From Candidatus Villigracilis vicinus (GTDB lineage Bacteria > Chloroflexota > Anaerolineae > Anaerolineales > Villigracilaceae), in assembly GCA_016721315.1 (NCBI GenBank), contig JADKIL010000005.1, positions 186,001 to 250,000 of the forward strand: a DNA stretch of 64,000 nucleotides. The letters run 5' to 3'. Under the pieces are notes generated by a model. That model saw nothing but the letters and a program-made list of their open reading frames with translations. It was not told where the DNA came from and searched no databases. This document shows, one piece after another, positions 34,439-41,864 of the stretch (positions are counted from its first letter, which is position 1; the number at the start of each line of letters is the position of its first letter). Position numbers and translations under genes: made by a program.

Positions 34439-36359
34439 ACTCCTCGTCTCCTTTTTCTCCATAAGCCTGATCCTGGGCACGATCCTTGTCCCTGTGCATG
34501 CACAGGGACAGATCGCAGCCTCTGTTACGCTACATAATGTGGACACATCCACCTTCCCGGTCATTACCGGGTTTGTGGATGTAACCGACGCGAACGGCAT
34601 TTTCGCCTCAGGGCTTAAACCGGATGCTGTTTCTGTTCTCGAAAACGGGCAGCCCATCCCAGCCGATTCGTTCACAGAAATGGCGATCCCGCTCCAGTTG
34701 GCAGTCGCCTTCAATCAAGGCGAAGCCCTGGATGCCCGCAATGCCAATGGTATTTCCCGTTTTCAACGCGTTTCACAGATCATCTTGCAATGGGCACAGG
34801 CTCGCCCCACCGACCTGCCCGATGACCTCAGCCTCGTCAGCCAGGCAGGACCGATCATCAACCATGCGCCTGCTGCCGATTTCATCGTCGGCTTGGAAGG
34901 CTTTGAACCAGACCTCCGAACCGCCACCCCCAACCTGCAATCCCTCGTCACCGCCTTGGATGTGGTCAGCGCACAGACGCCGCGCATTGGTGTGAAGCGT
35001 GCCATTCTTTTCATCACTCCACAAATGGAAGATGCCAACCTGGCTGCATCGCTTGAGCCGCTGATCCAGCGCGCCGTAGAAAGCAATATTCACGTTTTCG
35101 TCTGGTATGTGGATGCAAACACAACCTTCACCACTACCAGTGCTGCAGTTTTCAACAACCTTGCCATTCAAACCGGCGGCAGCATGTTCCAATTCTCCGG
35201 TGAAGAACGCTTCCCCGATCCGGAAGTTTACTTTTCACCTTTGCGCCGAATCTACACCCTCTCTTACACATCACACCTGAACGCTTCCGGCGACCACAAT
35301 ATCTCGCTGCAAGTGAATGTACCTTCAACAGGCATGGTCGCTTCTACACCACAGACCTTCAGCTTGAACGTACTTCCACCCAACCCGATTCCTGTATCCC
35401 CTGCGTTGCAGATCACACGTCAGGCACCGGAAGACGACCCCTTCAATTCTGAAATCCTTTTGCCCGAAACGCAGGAACTCGAGATCATCATCGAATTCCC
35501 GGATGGTTTTGAACGTCCACTGGCACGTACTACGTTATATGTAGACGGCGTCAACGTGGCTGAGAATACCGCCGAGCCTTTCAATAAATTCAACTGGGAT
35601 CTGATACCCTATACGGTCAGCGGTGAACATCAATTGACAGTGGAAGTGGTTGACTCGCTTGGATTAAGCAAAACCAGTATGCCGCTGCCGATCCTGGTCA
35701 CCGTCATCAAAGCGCCCAGCGGACCTGCCGCCTTCCTTGCCAAGTATCGCATGCAATTCACCTTCGGTGCGATCATCTTTGCAGGGCTCGTGCTGTTCGT
35801 TATCCTGCTGGGCGGACGTTTCCGTTTTCTCTCTCTGCGTGCCATGCAAGAACAGCGCCGTGTCCAAAGCGACCCACTCACTCAATCCATCGCAGTGATG
35901 GCGGCAGAACCACCGGCTACAGAGGTTAAAGAGAAAAGCCCGAAGCGCCAACCCAAACCAAGAAAGGCAAAGACGGCTGAAAAATCAGAGAATGAAGCGG
36001 CGGCTTCGCTGGCTCGCATTCAAGCGGATGGGCAGTTTTCCGCAGTCCCGCCGATCCCATTGAACGGCAAGGAAATCGTGATCGGTACAGACCCAGTACA
36101 ATGCACACAGATCCTGGATGATCCTTCCATTTCGTCTGTACATGCACGCATCCGCACCACCGAAGACGGCGGGTATTTGCTTCTGGATGTCCAATCCATT
36201 GTGGGGACATGGGTGAATTATGAGCCGATCTCGCGCGAAGGCTGCCGATTGGAGCATGGGGATATGGTAAACTTTGGTCAATTAAAGTACCGTTTCCTAC
36301 TGCGGACTCCCCCACTCCCAAGAACTCCCAAGATCACCCCAGTGAATCCTGACGAATGA
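34431..36359 (+). CDS. Membrane-anchored VWA-like protein with cytoplasmic FHA domain
   Basis: A 642-residue protein. Signal peptide to about residue 24, an exported half with VWA-like features (AVAFNQGEALDARN, RAILFITPQMEDANL, IHVFVWYVD) and Ig-like strands to about 430, one membrane helix (FGAIIFAGLVLFVILLGG, about 447-464), a Lys/Pro/Glu-rich linker, and an FHA domain at the C-terminus (EIVIGTDPVQC, ISSVHARI, GTWVNYEPI). FHA domains bind phosphothreonine, so it may relay an outside cue to kinase/phosphatase signalling together with the PP2C encoded next. The stop overlaps that gene. Confidence 0.75.
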   Translation: MRKLLVSFFSISLILGTILVPVHAQGQIAASVTLHNVDTSTFPVITGFVDVTDANGIFASGLKPDAVSVLENGQPIPADSFTEMAIPLQLAVAFNQGEALDARNANGISRFQRVSQIILQWAQARPTDLPDDLSLVSQAGPIINHAPAADFIVGLEGFEPDLRTATPNLQSLVTALDVVSAQTPRIGVKRAILFITPQMEDANLAASLEPLIQRAVESNIHVFVWYVDANTTFTTTSAAVFNNLAIQTGGSMFQFSGEERFPDPEVYFSPLRRIYTLSYTSHLNASGDHNISLQVNVPSTGMVASTPQTFSLNVLPPNPIPVSPALQITRQAPEDDPFNSEILLPETQELEIIIEFPDGFERPLARTTLYVDGVNVAENTAEPFNKFNWDLIPYTVSGEHQLTVEVVDSLGLSKTSMPLPILVTVIKAPSGPAAFLAKYRMQFTFGAIIFAGLVLFVILLGGRFRFLSLRAMQEQRRVQSDPLTQSIAVMAAEPPATEVKEKSPKRQPKPRKAKTAEKSENEAAASLARIQADGQFSAVPPIPLNGKEIVIGTDPVQCTQILDDPSISSVHARIRTTEDGGYLLLDVQSIVGTWVNYEPISREGCRLEHGDMVNFGQLKYRFLLRTPPLPRTPKITPVNPDE

Positions 36360-37219
36360 TTCGTACCACTCTCGCCCACTTGCACATAGCCGCCCTCAGC
36401 CATGCGGGCCTCTCAGGCAAGAATAATGAGGACCGGTATGCCGTTTCGTCGTTCCAGTTAGGCAAGGACGATGCGCGTCCTTCCACGTTTGCCGTAGTGG
36501 CAGATGGGATTGGCGGGCATCGCGCTGGCGAAGTAGCGGCAGAACTGGCAGTGAATTACATCAGCATGCATGTGGCGGAAAGCAACGCTAGAAAACCGGT
36601 CAAGATCCTTGAGAACGCCATTCACGATGCCAGCCAGGCGATCGCCACCCACTCTGCAGGACGAGAAGAGGAACAGGGTATGGGCTCAACCTGCGCCTGT
36701 GTGTGGGTCATCGAGAACAAATTATATACTGCGTATGTGGGTGACTCGCGCATCTATCTTCTGCGTGGAAAATATATTCAACAACTGACGATTGACCATA
36801 CCTGGGTACAGGAAGCCTACGAAAAAGGCATTATCTCTGCCGAACAGATGCGTGACCATCCCAATGTACATGTCATCCGCCGCCATCTTGGCGGTATTCG
36901 CCTGCCCGAAGTGGATTTTCGCTTACGCATTGATAACGAAGAGACGGATGAAGAATCGCTCAATAACCAAGGTTTTCACCTCCATCCTGGAGATACCATT
37001 CTGATCTGCACCGACGGACTCACCGATCTGGTTTGGAACGATGAGATTCAGGATATCATTCGTTCAAAGCGGGATTTGAAAGCCGCGGCAGAAGCCCTGG
37101 TTGGGCTTGCCAACGAGCGCGGCGGGCACGACAACATTTCGGTGGTTTTGCTGGCAATGCCCCGAGTGGAAGAAACACTTCCCAAAAAAGGCATCTTTAG
37201 CTGGCTAACAGGTGAGTAA
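36356..37219 (+). CDS. PP2C-type Ser/Thr protein phosphatase
   Basis: A 287-residue metal-dependent phosphatase of the PrpC/Stp group. Motifs: NEDRYAVSS, VADGIGGHRAGEVAAELA (metal Asp and Gly), YVGDSRIYLLR, ICTDGLTDLV, GGHDNISVVLL. Overlaps the FHA gene by ATGA and probably dephosphorylates its phosphothreonine ligands. No Hanks-type kinase is present in the window. Confidence 0.9.
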   Translation: MIRTTLAHLHIAALSHAGLSGKNNEDRYAVSSFQLGKDDARPSTFAVVADGIGGHRAGEVAAELAVNYISMHVAESNARKPVKILENAIHDASQAIATHSAGREEEQGMGSTCACVWVIENKLYTAYVGDSRIYLLRGKYIQQLTIDHTWVQEAYEKGIISAEQMRDHPNVHVIRRHLGGIRLPEVDFRLRIDNEETDEESLNNQGFHLHPGDTILICTDGLTDLVWNDEIQDIIRSKRDLKAAAEALVGLANERGGHDNISVVLLAMPRVEETLPKKGIFSWLTGE

Positions 37220-37245
37220 GCCCTCACCTATAAACTTGAGAATAT

Positions 37246-37279
37246 AAAAAAGCTGGTCTTCAAAGACCAGCTTTTTTTT
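37246..37279. terminator. Bidirectional terminator
   Basis: AAGCTGGTCT/AGACCAGCTT stem flanked by A- and T-runs, between the PP2C gene and the converging plsY-like gene. Confidence 0.9.
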
Positions 37280-37284
37280 GTGAA

Positions 37285-37875
37285 TCAGCCGGGCTTTTCC
37301 CGGTCCAGCCATAGTTCGCGATATTTGCGATTCCAGTCTATCAAAAAGCGGATAGCGATGACAGCGCCTGTTCCAAGTGCAACCCAAAAAACGACATCAC
37401 GAAAGTTGAGCAGCCACAAGACCGGCGCAATAAGGATTCCTGCGAAAACGCTTGCGCGTGCAGAGTGACGAACCACCAGTACCAGAAACACCAATAGCCC
37501 AAAACAGACCAGAAATGCCAGCGGGTTAACCGCCAAAATACTTCCGCCTGCCGTGGCTAGCCCCATGCCGCCGCGAAAGCCTGCAAAGATCGTCCAGCAG
37601 TGACCGATGACTGCGCAAGCTGCCGTCAGTGCAATGAGCCAGGTTTCGCCTGAATAACGGATGGCAAGCCAGGCAGGCAGGAATCCCTTTGTAACATCAA
37701 GGATGAAGACCAACACACCCCAGCCAAAACCCGCCTGACGGATGGTGTTCGTTGTCGTGGCGTGACCGGAACCAGCATCACGCACATCCACATTTTTGAC
37801 GAAACGAGTAACCCAGATGGAAAAAGGCAGGGAACCGAGGAAATAACCAAGGAGGGGAAAGAGAAGATTCATCAT
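37285..37875 (-). CDS. PlsY-like glycerol-3-phosphate acyltransferase
   Basis: A 196-residue membrane protein with the PlsY layout: GSLPFSIW near residue 14, DAGSGHATTTNTIR where PlsY normally has GSGNxGATN, and GFRGGMGLATAGG where PlsY has GGKGVAT. PlsY makes lysophosphatidic acid from acyl phosphate. Both conserved loops are altered, including Lys to Met in the second, so enzyme activity or donor could differ, or a canonical copy may exist elsewhere. Confidence 0.7.
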   Translation of the reverse strand: MMNLLFPLLGYFLGSLPFSIWVTRFVKNVDVRDAGSGHATTTNTIRQAGFGWGVLVFILDVTKGFLPAWLAIRYSGETWLIALTAACAVIGHCWTIFAGFRGGMGLATAGGSILAVNPLAFLVCFGLLVFLVLVVRHSARASVFAGILIAPVLWLLNFRDVVFWVALGTGAVIAIRFLIDWNRKYRELWLDREKPG

Positions 37876-37919
37876 ATGATTGATTAACCCCGCCTGCCTA
37901 AAAAGTGTTCAGTTAATTT

Positions 37920-39392
37920 TTAGTAGGCATGAGCCAATACGCGGGCACGCGAGGCGAGGCGACGGGCTAGACCGTCAAAGATGAATTTATGGAATGGCCA
38001 CATGGCATACCAATATAAAAAGCCTGGGACGCCGTGCGGCTCAAAATAAGCAGTAACCGTGAAGAGGGTTTTGTTTTTTTCTTCTTCCAGCGGAGCAGAT
38101 TCAAATTGCAACCAGGCTTTCCCTGGAACCAGCATCTCGGCGCGCAGGCGCATAAGGTGGTCTTTCTCAACCGCTTCAACCCGCCAAAAATCGAGCGCCT
38201 CCCCGGTATGGATCTCATCCGGGTGACGGCGTCCACGCCGCAAGCCGACACCGCCAATGGCTTTATCCATCCAACCGCGGATCGCCCACGACCAGTCCAT
38301 ATACATCCAGCCGCGTTCACCGCCAATGCCGGTATAAGATCGAAAAACGGTTTCGGCAGAAAGATCGAGTACGATTTTACGGCGTTCAATGAACATGCCC
38401 TCTTCCACCGTAAACGTATATGGTTTCACGTCGCCGGCTTCGGTCACCAGGGCATCAGCCCAGCTGGTTTCCACGTTATCGCGTTGGATGCGCCCAAGCG
38501 CAAGATGAACCGCGGTCTGATAATCGATAGGCTGGATATGGGGGAATACTTTCTTTGCCGTTTCATCGCGAACGATAAGATTGGCGCGCAACCCTTCAAT
38601 GAGCGGCGCCACCACCCGCCAATGGATCGGCGTGACCATGTGAACCCAGTACGCGGAAAGTCTTGGGGCGTAGAACGGTGTGCGGATCAGCCAACGGCGG
38701 AGATTCCGCTCTTTGGCATACCCCAACAGCATGTCTGCGTAGGTGAGGCGCGAAGGTCCCCCTATCTCAATAACCCTGCCGGTCGCTTCCGGCGTTTTGA
38801 GTGCATCTACCAGATAGGAAAGTGTATCCCGAATGGCAATGGGCTGGGCTTGCGAGAAGAACCAAGCGGGGCAGGTAAGCACCGGCTCACGCTCGGTGAG
38901 ATAACGGATCATTTCAAAGAGAGCCGAGCCAGAACCAATGATCATACCTGCACGAATCTCAGTGACAGGTGTTTTGCCATGCCGCAACACAAAGCCGGTT
39001 TCATGTCGCGAGCGCAAGTAGGGCGAGAGGTTTGCCGTGGGATCCACAAGCTCACCAAGATAAATGATCTGCTCAATGCCTTCAATTTCAGCGGCATGGG
39101 AGAAATTCCGTGCGGCTTGCATATCCCGTTCGGCACTGTTCCTGCCGCCCTGTTTGCCATGCATCAGATAATATGCGACAGCAACATCTTTCATTGCGAT
39201 AGCAAGCTCATCAGGGTTGAGAGCATCGCCCGCCGCAACCTCAACTTTTTTCAACCATGCCCGCCCCTGCAACCGGGACGGGTCACGCACCAGGCAACGC
39301 ACGCGATAGCCTGCCTCGAGCAGTTTGGGGACAAGTCTGCCGCCAACGTAACCAGTAGCACCAGTAACAAGGATCAGTTTGGTTTGAGTCAT
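37920..39392 (-). CDS. NAD(P)-binding epimerase-like protein with DUF2867-type domain, paralogue
   Basis: A 490-residue protein with the same order as the gene at 1476: LILVTGATGYVGGRLVPKLL (residues about 5-24), CLVRDPSRLQ, YYLMHGKQGG, IIYLGELVDP, and a C-terminal domain ending FLYWYAMWPFHKFIF. The middle RLTYADMLLGYAKERNL corresponds to the other copy's FIYTDLMKMYAKARGL. Start is ATG; TTG two codons upstream is possible. Substrate unknown; family members act on quinone, steroid or sugar-like substrates. Confidence 0.75.
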   Translation of the reverse strand: MTQTKLILVTGATGYVGGRLVPKLLEAGYRVRCLVRDPSRLQGRAWLKKVEVAAGDALNPDELAIAMKDVAVAYYLMHGKQGGRNSAERDMQAARNFSHAAEIEGIEQIIYLGELVDPTANLSPYLRSRHETGFVLRHGKTPVTEIRAGMIIGSGSALFEMIRYLTEREPVLTCPAWFFSQAQPIAIRDTLSYLVDALKTPEATGRVIEIGGPSRLTYADMLLGYAKERNLRRWLIRTPFYAPRLSAYWVHMVTPIHWRVVAPLIEGLRANLIVRDETAKKVFPHIQPIDYQTAVHLALGRIQRDNVETSWADALVTEAGDVKPYTFTVEEGMFIERRKIVLDLSAETVFRSYTGIGGERGWMYMDWSWAIRGWMDKAIGGVGLRRGRRHPDEIHTGEALDFWRVEAVEKDHLMRLRAEMLVPGKAWLQFESAPLEEEKNKTLFTVTAYFEPHGVPGFLYWYAMWPFHKFIFDGLARRLASRARVLAHAY

Positions 39393-39542
39393 GATCAAGG
39401 ATTATAACGGCAGGGTCGGGCAGGAGTAATATTTTTTAGGAAAATTTCAGACCCGCTTTGCTGTAAAGAGACTGGAAAGTATTCTCCACAAGTTATTCGC
39501 TATAATTTTTTTACCGGATCATCGCGCAAAGGAGCAGAATGT

Positions 39543-40184
39543 ATGAACCGAAGAATCTCCGACATCATTCCCGGACTGGCAATTTTCCTACTGATCGCAG
39601 TTGTTATTGGCTTTAGCGTATCCATGGGGGCATTTCCTGGAGGGGTGGAAGAATGGTTAAGCGGAAGTGCCAACCCAAGGCAGGCATTGATCACGTTCAG
39701 CGCCGCCCTCAGCAGCCTGACACTGATGCTCGTGCGCAGCGGGGTGGAGATCAGCCCGCTTAACTTTGCCAAAGGCGAAAACCTTAGAAGATACATCACC
39801 GGGCTGCCATTTTGGTTCCTGATCTTTTGCTTTGCCATCTCCCTTTTGGGGTTTTGGAATTTTTCACCCAGTTGCAAGGCTCCCGAAGCCGTGACGTTCA
39901 AAATTGTGGGTACAGACCAATCCTACCAGCCTCTCGATCTACTGGAGGTTTCCCCAAACCAACCCATGACCATCATGGCAGTCTCTCCGGATGAAGCGGC
40001 GCAACTTTCCTGTATATCCTGGGAATTCGTTGGTCCGGCATTCCCCACCCTTGGAGAAAAGAACGGCTGCCAGGTAAACATCACCTTCGGCGACCAGTCG
40101 GGTCCCAGCTTTATTTCCCTGCTTGCCACCCAAAACTTTTGTAACAATGCCACCCTATTTTCCCTTGAAGTTCAGGTCAAATAG
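39543..40184 (+). CDS. Hypothetical membrane protein
   Basis: A 213-residue protein with three predicted membrane helices in the first 110 residues, then an exported domain of about 100 residues with four Cys (SCK..., LSC, GC, FC) that could form disulfides. AAAGGAGC lies upstream, and TATAAT at 39501. No family recognised. It is followed within one base by the lipoprotein gene, so the two are likely co-expressed. Confidence 0.6.
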   Translation: MNRRISDIIPGLAIFLLIAVVIGFSVSMGAFPGGVEEWLSGSANPRQALITFSAALSSLTLMLVRSGVEISPLNFAKGENLRRYITGLPFWFLIFCFAISLLGFWNFSPSCKAPEAVTFKIVGTDQSYQPLDLLEVSPNQPMTIMAVSPDEAAQLSCISWEFVGPAFPTLGEKNGCQVNITFGDQSGPSFISLLATQNFCNNATLFSLEVQVK

Positions 40185-40185
40185 A

Positions 40186-41238
40186 ATGAACACCGCCCTT
40201 ACCATTCGTATTCCACTTCTCGTCGTCATCGCAACCCTGCCGCTGGTCGCCTGCGGCGGGAACGCAAGTCATCAATCCCTAAAGATCATGCCGCAAGACT
40301 GCTCGCTCCTTGTTTCAGAAGTCATCGGCTTGACGCTCAATGGGGAGATCGACCCCAACTCACAAGTTACCTGGGAAGCCTCTCTTGGCACAGTCGTAAG
40401 CATCTCACAAGGAATCGGCGCCAACTATACGGCACCCTCTGTGGCAGGTGAAGCGCTTATAAAAGCCACCGTTACTTCAGGTGTGGGTTCAAATTCAAAC
40501 ATCCTGACAACTACTTGCAAGGTTATAGACCCCAGCGCCACACTACCATCTTCGGCTTCTAATCAACCAGAGTCAGTGCTTCCTCCCCAGCCCGAGGCTC
40601 AAAAGGGGAAGCCCACAATAATCATCAGTGAGGTAATGGGCAACGCCTGCGGCGGTATCGACCAACGCAAATACAACCAATACCTGGAACTCTATAACTA
40701 CGGCGACCAGCCCGTGGATGTAGGCGGCTTCCATCTCTACGATGAAGGGAATTCCGGCACACCAGATGAGATCACAGCCTGGAATAGGCGCTCTGGTCTT
40801 ATGCCAGATGGACCGTTCATTCTGGATACCACTGTCATTCCGGCAAAAGGCGTTGCCGTCGTATTGTCGCCGCAATATTACGAAAACCCAATGGGCGCGC
40901 CTTATACTCTGCCAGCCGGTACGATCGTCCTTACTGTGGCAGAGAGCGCCACACTGGGCGATGACTATTTCGGCATCATCACCGACCAAAATGGATACGA
41001 CACTGTAACCCTATACACTGGCAGCGGATCCATCATCAACACCGTGGTGGATACATACGGTACACCCTCTGTTCTAACCAGCTATCCATTTGACATTGAC
41101 GACAATCACAAAGACAACGTCCCCAGATATCTCAGCGAATGTACCTCCATCGAGCGCATCAACCCGCTCATGCCAGATTCAGAGTCAAACTGGACACCCG
41201 TGAAGAACGGTTCTCCCGGAGAAGTACCCTTCCACTAA
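40186..41238 (+). CDS. Lipoprotein with Ig-like and lamin-tail-type domains
   Basis: A 350-residue exported lipoprotein: lipobox LPLVAC, Cys near residue 20; an Ig-like part (about 30-115); a Ser/Pro linker; then a lamin-tail-like domain starting IIISEVMGNACGG with NQYLELYNYGDQPVDVGG and FHLYDEGN. Bacterial lamin-tail domains are found in surface nucleases and other exported proteins; here no catalytic domain follows. Role probably surface binding, unproven. ATG at 40186 has no strong ribosome site, consistent with coupling to the previous gene. Confidence 0.68.
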   Translation: MNTALTIRIPLLVVIATLPLVACGGNASHQSLKIMPQDCSLLVSEVIGLTLNGEIDPNSQVTWEASLGTVVSISQGIGANYTAPSVAGEALIKATVTSGVGSNSNILTTTCKVIDPSATLPSSASNQPESVLPPQPEAQKGKPTIIISEVMGNACGGIDQRKYNQYLELYNYGDQPVDVGGFHLYDEGNSGTPDEITAWNRRSGLMPDGPFILDTTVIPAKGVAVVLSPQYYENPMGAPYTLPAGTIVLTVAESATLGDDYFGIITDQNGYDTVTLYTGSGSIINTVVDTYGTPSVLTSYPFDIDDNHKDNVPRYLSECTSIERINPLMPDSESNWTPVKNGSPGEVPFH

Positions 41239-41253
41239 AGCGACTTCGCACGC

Positions 41254-41838
41254 ATGCCGGGATTCACCAGCTTCCGGTACAATCCGCTTCCAGATATGGA
41301 CTGGAAACTGATTCCCGAACCCGAACTTTCAGCCGCTCTCGAAGCGGATATCCAACGCATGTTGGTTGCAGCCTTCCCCAACTACGTGGATTTCTTCAAC
41401 GCGAATTCCTATTGGGGCTCCAAGCCCGAATACCGCCTGATCGCCATGCAAGCCGGGCAACCCGTGGCACACTTGGAGTTTGGTTTTCGCCGCATCACGG
41501 TCGAAGACTCTGCCTTTGAAATTGCAGGGATCGGCGCGGTGGCGATCCACCCCAAACATCAGGGCAGGAAGCTCGGCAAAACCATGTTTAGTCATTTACG
41601 CGACCACCTGCAACAACACACCCATGTAGATTTCGGCTTTATCGGCTGTCACGATGAAGTCGCCGGGTTTTATGCCGCATCCGGTTTCACCCGTGTACAA
41701 CAAAGTGTTTACAGCCTCAACCCCGACTCCCAAGCCTGGGAAACTTTTCATGGTCCGACTCTCATCATGCCGATCCACAGTTCATTGGAACAATGGAACT
41801 CTCATGGGGTGATCCATCTTCACGGCATGCCATGGTGA
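41254..41838 (+). CDS. GNAT family N-acetyltransferase
   Basis: A 194-residue GNAT protein with GIGAVAIHPKHQGRKLGKTM as the acetyl-CoA loop (about 95-114) and FGFIGCHDEVAGFYAASGF. In this family it resembles aminoglycoside 2'-N-acetyltransferase-like proteins, but that similarity is not strong enough for a substrate call. Confidence 0.75.
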   Translation: MPGFTSFRYNPLPDMDWKLIPEPELSAALEADIQRMLVAAFPNYVDFFNANSYWGSKPEYRLIAMQAGQPVAHLEFGFRRITVEDSAFEIAGIGAVAIHPKHQGRKLGKTMFSHLRDHLQQHTHVDFGFIGCHDEVAGFYAASGFTRVQQSVYSLNPDSQAWETFHGPTLIMPIHSSLEQWNSHGVIHLHGMPW

Positions 41839-41864
41839 CGGCAAACTAATGTAGAATCCACGCC

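Noticed and set aside
38034..39407. Plus-strand open frame of 457 codons opposite the epimerase-like gene
   Set aside because: Composition is Arg/His/Cys-rich with no motif; the minus-strand frame has a full NAD-binding protein. A coding shadow.
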